Positions 9,425-18,264 of a stretch of 64,000 nt of DNA are shown here, one piece after another. The notes beneath the pieces were generated by a model. The model saw nothing but the letters and a program-made list of their open reading frames with translations, did not search any database and was not told where the DNA came from. Location: contig JBBQUM010000016.1 in assembly GCA_038212445.1 (NCBI GenBank), forward strand, positions 62,001-126,000. Reading direction: 5' to 3'. Positions within the stretch are counted from its first letter, which is position 1; each line of letters begins with the position of its first letter. This DNA comes from TMP-7 sp038212445 (lineage in GTDB: Bacteria; Acidobacteriota; Terriglobia; Bryobacterales; Bryobacteraceae). The position numbers and the translations under genes were made by a program.

Positions 9425-9927
9425 TCCCGTCTAATCGTGCAGAGTTAATAGAGGCCTTGCAGGCAAGCCGCCGTACTTTGGTGGAAGCGGTGGCGGACCT
9501 AGACGAGCACCGCGCCTCGATGACGCCCGAAAAGGGATGGACGATTCTCGGATGCGTGGAGCATTGCGCGCTCGCCGAACGCGGCATGCTCGCGATGATC
9601 GCCAAGATGAGCGAGCCGGTGACCGAGCCCGATCGGCCCAATCGTGAAGCCGATATTATGGAGCTCGGTTTGGACCGAAACCGCCGGCTGGAGGCGCCCC
9701 AAGCCGCCTATCCTGGACGGTACGAGACCCTCGAACTTGCTCTCCAACGGTTCAACGAAGCGCGAGACCGCACCATCGCCTACGTGGAGAAGCTAGAGGA
9801 CGATATGCGCAGTCGCATGGTTCAACACCCTGTTGGCCACATCACGGCGCGCGAGTGCCTGTTACTGATGATCCAACATCCACGCCGTCATGCGGAACAG
9901 ATCCGCGCGTTGCGGTCCACCCTCTAG
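9421..9927 (+). CDS. DinB-superfamily protein
   Basis: 168-residue four-helix-bundle protein of the DinB/YfiT-like superfamily. The putative metal-binding histidines are in the expected places: VEHCALAERG (about 41-50) and HPRRHAEQIRAL at the C-terminus. Such proteins are often thiol-dependent transferases or orphan metal-binding proteins; the function here is unknown. Translation is coupled to the MerR gene by ATGA overlap. Confidence 0.83.
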   Translation: MIPSNRAELIEALQASRRTLVEAVADLDEHRASMTPEKGWTILGCVEHCALAERGMLAMIAKMSEPVTEPDRPNREADIMELGLDRNRRLEAPQAAYPGRYETLELALQRFNEARDRTIAYVEKLEDDMRSRMVQHPVGHITARECLLLMIQHPRRHAEQIRALRSTL

Positions 9928-9967
9928 CGTCCAAACGCTTAGACCCTGCTGATAAAATAATCGACCA

Positions 9968-11095
9968 ATGAACCACGTCGTCACTGGGACAGCGTTTGCG
10001 GCTCTCCTATGCTCCGTTCTCCAGGCGCAAGCACCACCCAATAGCGGCTCGAGCCGCCCCTTACCTGAAGGAGCCGGCAGAGACGTCACGCAGCGAGTCT
10101 GCGGCGCGACATGCCATGGGCCCGACATGTTTGGCGCTACCGGCAGAACGCGCACGCAGTGGACGGGCGTCGTGAATGCGATGGTCACGCGCGGGGCAAA
10201 GGCTTCCGATGCCGAGCTCGTTCAGATCATCGAATATCTGAGCGGGCATTTTGGTCCGAACATGACTCCGCCTCCGGCACCGCCCGCGGGTGGTCCGCGC
10301 ACCGGGCAAGGACCGGGTCCGCTGGGTGGAGGCGCAGCCGACTCTCATGTTGTCGATGAGGCCGGCGCCGATCGCGGCCGCACAGTTTATATCGCCGAGT
10401 GCATCACCTGTCATGGCAACAAGGCGCGCGGCGCAAACCCGACGCTACCGGCCAATCAACAGGGGGCCGATCTGGTTCGTTCGCTGATCGTCCTGCATGA
10501 TCGCTACGGCAACGAAATTGGCCCCTTCCTCACAAAGGGACATCCGCTTCAAAGCGGACGCGCGGCGTCCAGCCTCACCAAACAGCAAATCGGAGACCTG
10601 GCTCATTTTCTACACCGGACCATCTACAACACGCTGCGCAGCGGCCCTGAGTTACAAATTCAGAACGTGCTCACCGGCGATCCCAAGGCCGGAGCTGCGT
10701 ACTTCAACGGAGCCGGCAAGTGCGGAGCGTGCCACTCGACCACCGGTGACTTGGCGGGTATCGGAAAGCGATACGATCCTCCGACTCTGCAATCGAAGTT
10801 CCTGTTCCCCCGAACTGTGGGTTTTGGACGGCGAGGCGCTGGTTCAACCCCCGCTAAACCGGTGACGGTCACGGTCACGCAGTCAAACGGCGCGGTGATG
10901 GAGGGCACGCTGGAGAGACGGGACGATTTCAACGTCTCGCTGCGAGACTCTCAAGGCGACTACCGGACGTTCAAGATCACGCCGTCTGTGAAGGTAGTGA
11001 AGCATGATCCGTACGAGATGCATGTGACACTGCTCGATCAGTACACAGACAAGAATATCCACGACGTCGTCGCGTACCTGGAGAGCTTGAAATGA
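9968..11095 (+). CDS. Secreted multi-domain cytochrome c, partner of the quinoprotein
   Basis: 375 residues with a signal peptide (about 1-22). Three cytochrome-like domains are visible. The first has CGATCH at 45-50, a CX3CH spacing instead of the usual CXXCH. The second (CITCH, 145-149) and third (CGACH, 252-256) are canonical. A C-terminal beta-rich segment (about 290-360) resembles the small domain seen after cytochromes linked to acidobacterial quinoproteins. It should act in the periplasm as electron acceptor for the dehydrogenase whose start overlaps its stop (ATGA). The Pro/Gly-rich linker at about 100-122 separates domains one and two. Confidence 0.87.
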   Translation: MNHVVTGTAFAALLCSVLQAQAPPNSGSSRPLPEGAGRDVTQRVCGATCHGPDMFGATGRTRTQWTGVVNAMVTRGAKASDAELVQIIEYLSGHFGPNMTPPPAPPAGGPRTGQGPGPLGGGAADSHVVDEAGADRGRTVYIAECITCHGNKARGANPTLPANQQGADLVRSLIVLHDRYGNEIGPFLTKGHPLQSGRAASSLTKQQIGDLAHFLHRTIYNTLRSGPELQIQNVLTGDPKAGAAYFNGAGKCGACHSTTGDLAGIGKRYDPPTLQSKFLFPRTVGFGRRGAGSTPAKPVTVTVTQSNGAVMEGTLERRDDFNVSLRDSQGDYRTFKITPSVKVVKHDPYEMHVTLLDQYTDKNIHDVVAYLESLK

Positions 11096-12681
11096 CCCCC
11101 ACATTCTCGAAGGCAATCATTGCGGCAGCCCTGTGGGCAGGTTGCATCAGCGGCCAGGCCTTGAAGCTGTCGAAGCTGCTGGAGCCGCCCACGGACACCT
11201 GGCCGATGTACAACGGCGACTACTCTGGACGCCGCTTCAGCACGCTGAAGAAGATCAATGATTCAAATGTCGGCGCGTTGAGTCTCGCGTGGGTGTATCG
11301 TGCCAACTCAGGCGGTGGCGGATTCGGCGGAGCCATTAAGGCAACACCGTTGATGGTGGATGGCGTGCTTTACTTCACGCTGCCTGACCACGCTTGGGCC
11401 GTTGACTCGCGCACCGGACAGGAGGTCTGGCATTTCTCCTGGCAGTCCAAGGGCGGCATCCACATCGGTAGTCGAGGAGCGGCCGTCTACGGGAATTGGC
11501 TCTATTTCGAGACGCCCGACTGCAATCTTGTCTCGCTCAATTTGAAGGACGGCAAAGAGCGCTGGCACACGTCCATCTGTGATCTTGATCAGATGTATTT
11601 CGGCACCGTGGCGCCGCTTGTGATCAAGAACCACATCATCACGGGCGTAAGCGGCGACGATCTCGATATTCCGGGCTACATCGAATCGCATGATCCGGAA
11701 ACCGGTGCTCTGCAGTGGCGCTGGTACGCGTATCCGCAGCCGGGAACGCCTGAAGCCAAGAGCTGGCCGAATGTCGACGCGATGATGCACGGCGGCGGCA
11801 TGACGTGGGGGTCGTATACCTACGATCCCGAACTCAACTTGCTCTATTTCGGCACAGGGAATCCGCAGCCGGTCATCGCCGGCAAGGGGCGCGGCGGCGA
11901 CAATCTGTTCACCGAGTCCGTAGTCGCGGTGAATCCGGATACCGGCAAACTCGCCTGGTATTTCCAGGTATCCCCGCACGACACCCATGATTGGGACGGC
12001 GTGGAAGCGCCGGTGCTGATCGACGGGGAAGTCAATGGCCAGAAGAGGAAACTGTTAGCGCAGGCGAGCCGCAACGGCTACTTCTTCCTGCTGGATCGCA
12101 CCAACGGCAAGAACATCCTCACCAAGACCTTCGCGAAAGCTAATTGGGCCAGCGGACTCGATGCCAAAGGTCAGCCGATTCCCGATCCGGCGAAGATGCC
12201 GCAGATGGACGGAGCGTTAGTGGCTCCTAACCAGGCCGGCGCCGCAAACTGGCCGCCACCGAGTTTCAGTCCTACCACTGGTCTGTTCTACGTGAACGCC
12301 ACCGACGCGTACAGTGTCTATTACATCTACGACGACGACGAGAAGCCCGAGGGCTGGGCAGGCAATGATCGCGGCGGATGGTCGCAGTCGGCCCTGCGCG
12401 CCATCGACTATAAGACCGGCAAGATCAAATGGAGCCATACATGGGAAGGCACCGGCGGGCCCCGCTCGGGTGTCCTGTCGACGGCGGGCAACTTGGTTTT
12501 CGCCGGCGATCCCTCGAACAATCTGGTTGCAATGGACGCCTCCAGTGGCAAACTGCTCTGGCACACCAATCTCGGTGCAGGAATGAGCAATGCGCCGATG
12601 ACCTACGAGCTCGACGGGTCGCAGTATCTCGTTGTCGGAGCGGGTGACACTCTATTCGGCTTCATCATGAACAACAAGTAG
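11092..12681 (+). CDS. PQQ-type quinoprotein (beta-propeller dehydrogenase family)
   Basis: 529 residues, signal peptide about 1-21, then an eight-bladed propeller with repeated AxDxxTGxxxW blades (AWAVDSRTGQEVWHF, VSLNLKDGKERWH, RAIDYKTGKIKWSH, VAMDASSGKLLWH). It is the periplasmic alcohol/sugar dehydrogenase type that passes electrons to cytochrome c. At the position where such enzymes usually read A-L-D-x-D-T-G, it reads AVNPDTG, Asn281 in place of what I take to be the catalytic Asp; the adjacent PHDTHDWDG is kept. No vicinal cysteine pair is seen. Acidobacterial relatives have been called 'acido-empty-quinoproteins' because PQQ synthesis genes are missing from those genomes, so cofactor loading is uncertain. 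Confidence 0.85.
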   Translation: MTPTFSKAIIAAALWAGCISGQALKLSKLLEPPTDTWPMYNGDYSGRRFSTLKKINDSNVGALSLAWVYRANSGGGGFGGAIKATPLMVDGVLYFTLPDHAWAVDSRTGQEVWHFSWQSKGGIHIGSRGAAVYGNWLYFETPDCNLVSLNLKDGKERWHTSICDLDQMYFGTVAPLVIKNHIITGVSGDDLDIPGYIESHDPETGALQWRWYAYPQPGTPEAKSWPNVDAMMHGGGMTWGSYTYDPELNLLYFGTGNPQPVIAGKGRGGDNLFTESVVAVNPDTGKLAWYFQVSPHDTHDWDGVEAPVLIDGEVNGQKRKLLAQASRNGYFFLLDRTNGKNILTKTFAKANWASGLDAKGQPIPDPAKMPQMDGALVAPNQAGAANWPPPSFSPTTGLFYVNATDAYSVYYIYDDDEKPEGWAGNDRGGWSQSALRAIDYKTGKIKWSHTWEGTGGPRSGVLSTAGNLVFAGDPSNNLVAMDASSGKLLWHTNLGAGMSNAPMTYELDGSQYLVVGAGDTLFGFIMNNK

Positions 12682-12719
12682 TCAGGCTTCGCGGCTATGA
12701 AATAATTCAGAAGCTACCT

Positions 12720-13592
12720 ATGAAGTTCGTCACTTTCAGCCGCGCGGGCCGAGCGCCCGAACCCGGAGTGCTCTCCGGTGATCAGATCATCAGCCTCACT
12801 GGCGCCGGTTACGCCGACCTGCCCTCACTGTTTGCTCACGGGGCTGACGCCACGGGCCGCATTGCGAATTGGATATCCAGTCCGCCTGCCGACGCCGTGG
12901 TCGAGGCGAAGTCGGCACAGTTGCTCGCGCCGCTGATGCGCCCCAACAAGTTCATCTGCGTTGGGTTGAACTACCGCGACCACGCCATCGAGTCGAAGAT
13001 GGAGATTCCCAAGGTCCCGACGATTTTCAACAAGTTCACGACGTCAATCGTCGGTCCCGGCGCGGACATCGTACTGCCCACCGTTTCCACCCAACCGGAT
13101 TACGAAGCGGAAATGGCCTTCGTCATTGGCCGCGGTGGACGGCGGATTCCAGCCGATCGTTGGAAGGATCATGTTTTTGGATACACGATCGTCAACGACG
13201 TCAGTGCGCGCGACTACCAGATGGCCACCACCCAGTGGCTCATGGGGAAGACGTTCGACACGTTTGCGCCGATGGGTCCATGGATCGTCAGCGCCGATGA
13301 GATTGCTGATCCGCATGCCCTCGACATCCGCATGACCATCAGCGGCGAGGTCCTGCAGAACTCCAACACGCGCGAACTCATCTTCAAGATTCCTGCGCTG
13401 ATCGAGTACTTGTCGAGCGTCTTCACGCTCGAGCCCGGCGACATCGTGTCCACTGGAACGCCGTCGGGCGTCGGCTTCGCTCGCAAACCGCCGCGGTTGC
13501 TCAAGGCCGGGGACGAGTGCGTGGTTTACGTCCAGGGAATCGGAGAGCTGAGGAATCCTGTGGTCGCGGAGGCTGCGTCCACCAGCGCCTAG
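12720..13592 (+). CDS. Fumarylacetoacetate hydrolase family protein
   Basis: 290 residues. The C-terminal FAH domain has the metal-binding acids in QPDYEAEMAFVIG (about 120-132) and the conserved YTIVNDVSARDYQ, KTFDTFAPMGPW and STGTPSGVGFA motifs. Members cleave C-C bonds or decarboxylate acylpyruvates and 2-hydroxyhepta-diene-dioates in aromatic or sugar-acid breakdown. The isolated position, 38 bases after the quinoprotein, does not fix a pathway. Confidence 0.88.
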   Translation: MKFVTFSRAGRAPEPGVLSGDQIISLTGAGYADLPSLFAHGADATGRIANWISSPPADAVVEAKSAQLLAPLMRPNKFICVGLNYRDHAIESKMEIPKVPTIFNKFTTSIVGPGADIVLPTVSTQPDYEAEMAFVIGRGGRRIPADRWKDHVFGYTIVNDVSARDYQMATTQWLMGKTFDTFAPMGPWIVSADEIADPHALDIRMTISGEVLQNSNTRELIFKIPALIEYLSSVFTLEPGDIVSTGTPSGVGFARKPPRLLKAGDECVVYVQGIGELRNPVVAEAASTSA

Positions 13593-13618
13593 GATTCGCA
13601 GCCGGTTGGGTGGCCTGC

Positions 13619-13642
13619 AAATCGGTCTCTGACACCGATTTT
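13619..13642. repeat. REP-like hairpin ending in ACCGATTTT
   Basis: Perfect 8-base inverted repeat AAATCGGT / ACCGATTT with a 7-base loop, just after the fumarylacetoacetase-family stop codon. The right arm ACCGATTTT is repeated exactly in the hairpin at 52946-52970, also intergenic. This looks like a dispersed palindromic element rather than a terminator, since only a four-T run follows. Family assignment is inferred from two copies. Confidence 0.5.
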
Positions 13643-13752
13643 AGGCCCCACGTATCGATGGTGATATTTGCAACAGCCTCGTCGCTCACCCTTAGCTTGT
13701 GGCGGAACATCGGCGATGTCGTACTCGTACCTATGTGTGCGAGGAGCGCGAT

Positions 13753-14094
13753 ATGTTCTGTACTAAATGCGGCACGCCAGTAGATGACCGGGCTCGTTTC
13801 TGCCCGCAATGCGGCTTGGAGACGGGTCGCGGGATTCAGCAGGCTCCGAGCACCGTATATAACCGGCTCAGCCGGCCAAGGTACGACCGGAAGATTGCCG
13901 GCGTCGCTTCGGGGCTGGCGCGTTATCTCGGAATTGATCCCGTACTCGCCAGGATCCTATTTGTCGTCCTCGCCATCTGGCCGGTGGGCTTGGGGCTGTT
14001 GCTGTATATCGTCTGCTGGATCGTCATGCCGAACGACCCGCTTATGCTCGCGGCGCCCGCGCAGTCCACCGACACCATGATCCAAACGTCCTGA
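13753..14094 (+). CDS. Zinc-ribbon and PspC-domain membrane protein
   Basis: 113 residues. An N-terminal zinc ribbon (MFCTKCG...RFCPQCG, Cys3/6/19/22) precedes a PspC domain (KIAGVASGLARYLGIDPVLARILFVV) with one long hydrophobic hairpin. PspC-type proteins take part in the envelope (phage-shock) stress response or act as small membrane regulators. GAGGAG at 13741-13746 supports the ATG at 13753 over an upstream in-frame start. Confidence 0.86.
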   Translation: MFCTKCGTPVDDRARFCPQCGLETGRGIQQAPSTVYNRLSRPRYDRKIAGVASGLARYLGIDPVLARILFVVLAIWPVGLGLLLYIVCWIVMPNDPLMLAAPAQSTDTMIQTS

Positions 14095-14115
14095 TCCTGG
14101 GGGTAGAATCGAGAG

Positions 14116-14973
14116 ATGTTTCGGGCAACCTTCGCGCTGCTGGTGTCTCTCGGTTTGCTGAACGCGGCTTCTCCCTTTGACTCGGAAATTGCCCTATGGC
14201 GCCAGCAACGCGAGGAGGCACTGAAGGCGCCGGACGGCTGGCTTACTGTCTCCGGACTGTTCTGGCTTAAGGAAGGGGAGAACCGCGCCGGCAGCGACCC
14301 CGCATCTGAAATCCTCATGCCGCAAGGCCGCGCACCCAAGCGCGTCGGGTTCTTTGACCTGGACAAGGGGCGGGTCACTTTCCGAATCGCGCATGAAGCC
14401 CACGTCTTGCTCAACAACAAGACGGTTCGCGAAGCGCAGTTGAAGCCGGATGTCGACAAGCTGCAGATGGGCGACTTTACCCTGTTCGTGATCCAACGCA
14501 GCGGCAAGTACGCCATCCGCATGCGCGACCTTCACAGCAAGATGCGCGACGAATTCAAGGTTCTGCACTGGTACCCGGCAAACCCGGCCTACCGGGTCAC
14601 CGCGAAGTTCACCAGCTACGAGAAGGCCCACACTGTGGCTATTCCAAACATCCTCGGCATGACCGAGATGATGCAGTCGCCCGGCTACGCCACCTTCGAC
14701 CTGCAAGGCCACAGCTACCGTCTCGATCCTGTTCTCGAGGACAATCAACTGTTCTTTATCTTCAAGGATCTGACCGCTGGCAAGACCACGTATGGAGCGG
14801 GACGATTTCTTCATGCGGACCTTCCCAAAGAGGGCAAGGTCACAATAGATTTCAATAAGGCCTACAATCCTCCTTGCGCTTTCACTGAGTTTGCCACCTG
14901 CCCGTTGCCTCCCAAGCAGAACCGCCTGCCGATCAAGATCGAGGCTGGCGAACTGAAGTACGGAGACCATTAG
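14116..14973 (+). CDS. Secreted DUF1684-family protein
   Basis: 285 residues with a signal peptide (about 1-17). The DUF1684 body is recognised from ALWRQQREEALKAPDGWLTVSGLFWLKEG at its start and the conserved terminus KAYNPPCAFTEFATCPLPPKQNRLPIKIEAGE (Pro-Pro-Cys and the paired Cys). The family is secreted and common in Acidobacteria and Bacteroidetes; its activity is not known. It lies 21 bases after the PspC gene and could be in the same transcript. Confidence 0.85.
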   Translation: MFRATFALLVSLGLLNAASPFDSEIALWRQQREEALKAPDGWLTVSGLFWLKEGENRAGSDPASEILMPQGRAPKRVGFFDLDKGRVTFRIAHEAHVLLNNKTVREAQLKPDVDKLQMGDFTLFVIQRSGKYAIRMRDLHSKMRDEFKVLHWYPANPAYRVTAKFTSYEKAHTVAIPNILGMTEMMQSPGYATFDLQGHSYRLDPVLEDNQLFFIFKDLTAGKTTYGAGRFLHADLPKEGKVTIDFNKAYNPPCAFTEFATCPLPPKQNRLPIKIEAGELKYGDH

Positions 14974-15291
14974 ACAGATGATGTCGGGAATCCATCGCCT
15001 CAAACCTCCTCCAGCCAACAAGTTGTTGAACGAACACCCCCCTTCGTGAACACGAATCTGCTATTTGTACTAGCAGTCTTGTCAGGCACACGTACTGGCA
15101 TTCCGGCGACTGACCGGGATTCGGTGTCGGCGAGCGCGGAGCCCTTCTGTTTACCTTTGAGCGGGCATAGTACCCCGTAAAACAAAACAGCACTTGACTT
15201 TATAGTCGAAACGTTTACGATACCAATTCGAGCCTCGGTGCTTCCGGACCCTGCTTTCGGCCCGGAACGCGGTTGCTTTGTCACAAAAAAC
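14974..15291. other. 318-base intergenic region with a promoter
   Basis: No credible gene. It holds a near-palindrome TTCGTGAACACGAA at 15043-15056 (possible operator) and the sigma70-like promoter at 15194-15221. Base composition is lower in GC near the promoter than in the surrounding genes. Confidence 0.5.
15194..15221 (+). promoter_or_regulatory. Probable sigma70 promoter for the ribbon-helix-helix/JAMM genes
   Basis: TTGACT (-35) and TACGAT (-10) are separated by 16 bases. They lie about 70 bases upstream of the ribbon-helix-helix start, in the most AT-rich part of the gap. Match to consensus is 5/6 and 4/6. Confidence 0.5.
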
Positions 15292-15558
15292 ATGTCGGCT
15301 CTGAAACGAAGAACTAAGGTCGTCATTTTCCGCCTCACTGACGACGAGTATCACGACCTAAAAGCTGCCTGCGTCACCCGCGGCGCACGAAACGTATCTG
15401 ACTTCGCCCGCAACGCTCTTATGCAGTCAGTGACACAAGAGCAGGAAATGGTAAGCGAAAAATTAGCCCAGATCGAGTCCGGAGTCCAGCGTCTCGAAAG
15501 GCTCATTCACGGCATCGCGCAACGTTCCCCCGAAGAAGAACACCAGCCTACCCACTGA
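15292..15558 (+). CDS. Small ribbon-helix-helix/MobC-like protein
   Basis: 88 residues. After a basic N-terminus (MSALKRRTKVVIFRLTDDEY) comes a ribbon-helix-helix-like fold (strand VVIFRLT, helices DDEYHDLKAACVTRGA and NVSDFARNALMQSV), then a coiled-coil-prone tail (about 50-80). This resembles MobC/CopG DNA-binding proteins, but no mobilisation genes are near. ATG 15292 is preferred to an in-frame start 18 codons upstream because the DNA-binding strand begins here. A local regulator of the next gene is possible. Confidence 0.6.
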   Translation: MSALKRRTKVVIFRLTDDEYHDLKAACVTRGARNVSDFARNALMQSVTQEQEMVSEKLAQIESGVQRLERLIHGIAQRSPEEEHQPTH

Positions 15559-15672
15559 TACAGTAGTGGATGTGTTATACCACTAACATCAGACGTTAAT
15601 CGGACCGAATAATGCCAGTGAACGCTGAGCCTCGTGGCACTTGGTTATAGGTCTTGGTACAGCTGGAGGTAA

Positions 15673-17286
15673 ATGACGAATTCGCAAGCGGCGCTTGGAA
15701 TGGGGACGTGGGAGCCTTCTCAATCCCCGTTGGGTATCCAGTACGACTCCGCCACTTTGCTTCGAATCAACCGCGAAGTCCTGACAGCATTCCGGGCGCT
15801 GGCGCACGGCGGCCTGGAAGTTGGTGGTGTTCTATTTGGCAACGTTGAAGATAATCAGGTAACCGTCCATGGAGCGGAGCCGGTTGCCTGCGAGCACGCA
15901 GCTGGTCCGTCGTTCGTTCTGTCGGAAACCGACAAGTCCGCTCTGGAGGCAAAACTCGGCGCGCTGAACCAGCGGCTAGCTGCGGAAGGGCAGGTTGTGG
16001 TGGGCTGGTACCGCTCACACACGCGCAGCCCGCTCGCGATGTCCACAGATGATTTGACTCTCCACTATCGCTTCTTCGCCGAGCGATGGCAGGTGGCGCT
16101 GATTCTCAAACCCCAGGGGCATTTCAGTTCGCGAGCGGGCTTCTTCGTCCGCGAACCGGGTGCGGCGGCAATGCGTACATCGTCCTCATACCAGGAATTC
16201 CCTCTTGCCGCGGATTTCACCGAACTCGCGGTAGCGCCGGCGCCGGTTCAGGAAACGGCGGTGGAAAGACGCCGCTCTGCGCCGATGATCGAGTGGCGTC
16301 CGGTACCCCGAATGGACCTAGCCGTCGCCGGCAAGTCCGACCCGTTCCCTGAACAGTCGCAGCAGTCGCGCTGGGCAGTGTGGGCCACGCTCGCCACCAT
16401 GTTCCTCCTCGCGATGGGTGCAATCGGCTTCATGCGGATGCATTACGGTTCCGCCCCAGCCCCTGCTATACCCGGGCATCTGCGCCTTGAGGCTGAACGA
16501 AGGGGCGGCAATCTGGAAGTCAACTGGAACCCGCGGGAACTCGGACAGGCCAAGGAAGGGCGGCTTGAGATACAGGACGGCGGGCTCCGTGGACAGCTTA
16601 CGCTCGACCCGAAAACCCTGATGTCCGGTACTCTCTCCTACGCTGTGAAGTCGGATGTCACGGGTTTTAATTTGACCGTCGAACGCTTGGACGGCTCGAG
16701 GCTTTCAGGGTCCACCACATATGTTGGTACCAACATTCCGGCTGAGCCCGCGAAGCCTGTCGCGGTGGAGAAGAAAGAGCCCGAGCCGTCCGACGCTAAG
16801 AAAACTGAAGAGTCAGCCCGCGCGGTCAAGGACGACGACTCTCTGACCGCAAAATCAGATTCCGCGACGGATGCAGCGGACCGCCTGAAAACACCGCCGA
16901 TCGAACCTCGCGCATTGTCCGCCGCTGAGATTATGGCCACTCCTGCCGCTCCCGTCAATTTGAAGGGTAGCTGGACTCTGCAACCCGGGGCTTCGACGCG
17001 CTCTCCGGCATTGCCCGAGACGGTCAACATCCATATCACCGATCGCGATGGCAACATTCGCGGCACGTTCGAAGGCCGCTACCGCACGGCGGAATCCAAG
17101 ACCGAACGAATGAACTTCGCGTTTTCCGGCCGCATCGAGAATGGCGTCGCACGCTTTCCCTGGGCCGGAAAAGCCGGAGAGCGCGGCCAGATCGAGTTCA
17201 TTCGACACTCCGGCGACATGCTCGAGGTGGTCTTCTACGGTCCCGACGCCAAGGTTTACGACCACGTGGTCCACAAGGTTCGGTAA
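15673..17286 (+). CDS. Membrane-anchored JAMM/MPN-fold protein with an altered metal site
   Basis: 537 residues in four parts. Residues about 20-165 match a JAB/MPN (JAMM) domain: Glu49 in GGLEVGGVLFG, then GWYRSHTRSPLAMSTDD, which fits the H-x-H-x7-S-x2-D metal motif at His116, Ser124 and Asp127, but the first His is Arg114. A Pro-rich linker leads to a single membrane segment (234-254). Then come an FN3-like stretch (about 266-352), a Lys/Glu/Pro-rich linker (355-425) and a C-terminal beta domain (428-537). The JAMM part should be cytoplasmic and the C-terminus outside. With one zinc ligand missing it may be a non-catalytic binding module. GGAGG lies 3 bases before the start. Confidence 0.72.
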   Translation: MTNSQAALGMGTWEPSQSPLGIQYDSATLLRINREVLTAFRALAHGGLEVGGVLFGNVEDNQVTVHGAEPVACEHAAGPSFVLSETDKSALEAKLGALNQRLAAEGQVVVGWYRSHTRSPLAMSTDDLTLHYRFFAERWQVALILKPQGHFSSRAGFFVREPGAAAMRTSSSYQEFPLAADFTELAVAPAPVQETAVERRRSAPMIEWRPVPRMDLAVAGKSDPFPEQSQQSRWAVWATLATMFLLAMGAIGFMRMHYGSAPAPAIPGHLRLEAERRGGNLEVNWNPRELGQAKEGRLEIQDGGLRGQLTLDPKTLMSGTLSYAVKSDVTGFNLTVERLDGSRLSGSTTYVGTNIPAEPAKPVAVEKKEPEPSDAKKTEESARAVKDDDSLTAKSDSATDAADRLKTPPIEPRALSAAEIMATPAAPVNLKGSWTLQPGASTRSPALPETVNIHITDRDGNIRGTFEGRYRTAESKTERMNFAFSGRIENGVARFPWAGKAGERGQIEFIRHSGDMLEVVFYGPDAKVYDHVVHKVR

Positions 17287-17297
17287 AACTCCCGGCA

Positions 17298-18263
17298 ATG
17301 TCGGACTTCCTCGTTCTCTCACGCGCCGAAATTGAGCCGCTGCTCACCTTGCCCGACGCGATGGATTGCGTTGAGCAGGCATTCCGTGAACTGGCTCTCG
17401 GCCAAGCCTCGTTGTTCCCCGTGATTCGCGAGCGCATCGAGCCTTACGGGGGTTACTTCGGGGTGAAGGCCGGTCATCTGCGGACCGCCGGAGTTCTAGG
17501 CTACAAGGGCGGCGGATTCTGGGCATCTAATCGCGACCAGGGTGTCGCCGCTCACCAATCCGTGATCGTGCTCTATTCTCCCGCCACCGGCGTTCCGATG
17601 GCGGCGCTTGACGGCAACTTCATCACCGTGATTCGCACCGGTGCAGCCGGCGCTATCGCCGCCCGTGTCCTCGCGCGTAGGGACTCCCACAATGCGGCAT
17701 TGATCGGGACCGGTGTTCAGGCACGCATACAGCTCACCGCACTCCGTCAGGTATTGCCCATCGAGCGTGTTCGCTGCTACTCCCGAAATCCGGCATCCGC
17801 CGCAGCCTTTGCAGAGTCGGTTGGCGGCGAGGCCGCAGACTCGATAGAGGCGGCGGTGGATAATGCCGACGTTGTGGTCACCGCGACGCCGTCGTTCGAG
17901 CCACTGGTGCGATCCAACTGGATTCGTGCGGGGACTCACATCAATGCGTTCGGCGCCGACACTCGCGGCAAACAGGAATTGGACATCGAGCTGGTGTCGA
18001 CCTCCACTCGAATAGCGGACCATCTTCCACAGTCCCGGGAAATCGGCGAATTTCAACATGCGTTCCGTGCCGGCCGAGTCTCGGACGTGCATGCCGAGTT
18101 GGGCGAAGTCCTCGCTGGGATGAAACCTGGACGCACCTCCCCCACGGAGATCACCATCTTCGACGCCACCGGGATTGCGCTCCAGGATCTCGCCGTGGCG
18201 GCGCGCGTCTACGACATCGCACAACGTAAGGGCGTCGGCACTCATATCAAAATGGACTCGTGA
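17298..18263 (+). CDS. Ornithine cyclodeaminase / mu-crystallin family dehydrogenase
   Basis: 321 residues. The N-terminal dimerisation part contains the substrate loop (FGVKAGHL and the RTGAAGAIAARVLAR motif about 114-128), and a Rossmann fold follows with NAALIGTGVQARIQL (about 134-148). The family includes ornithine cyclodeaminase, NADP-dependent alanine dehydrogenase and ketimine reductases; the residues seen do not separate these. It begins 12 bases after the JAMM gene and is followed by the YcaQ-like gene one base after its stop. Confidence 0.85.
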   Translation: MSDFLVLSRAEIEPLLTLPDAMDCVEQAFRELALGQASLFPVIRERIEPYGGYFGVKAGHLRTAGVLGYKGGGFWASNRDQGVAAHQSVIVLYSPATGVPMAALDGNFITVIRTGAAGAIAARVLARRDSHNAALIGTGVQARIQLTALRQVLPIERVRCYSRNPASAAAFAESVGGEAADSIEAAVDNADVVVTATPSFEPLVRSNWIRAGTHINAFGADTRGKQELDIELVSTSTRIADHLPQSREIGEFQHAFRAGRVSDVHAELGEVLAGMKPGRTSPTEITIFDATGIALQDLAVAARVYDIAQRKGVGTHIKMDS

Positions 18264-18264
18264 A

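Noticed and set aside
9953..9958. TAAAAT box ten bases before the cytochrome start as a leaderless promoter
   Set aside because: No matching -35 box and the spacing to the start is too short to be convincing.
15000..15354. Minus-strand open frames in the gap before the ribbon-helix-helix gene
   Set aside because: No ribosome-binding site, no motif, and they cross the better-supported plus-strand gene and its promoter.
15292..15558. MobC relaxosome protein indicating a mobile element
   Set aside because: No relaxase, integrase, attachment site or composition change nearby; a small DNA-binding regulator is the simpler reading.
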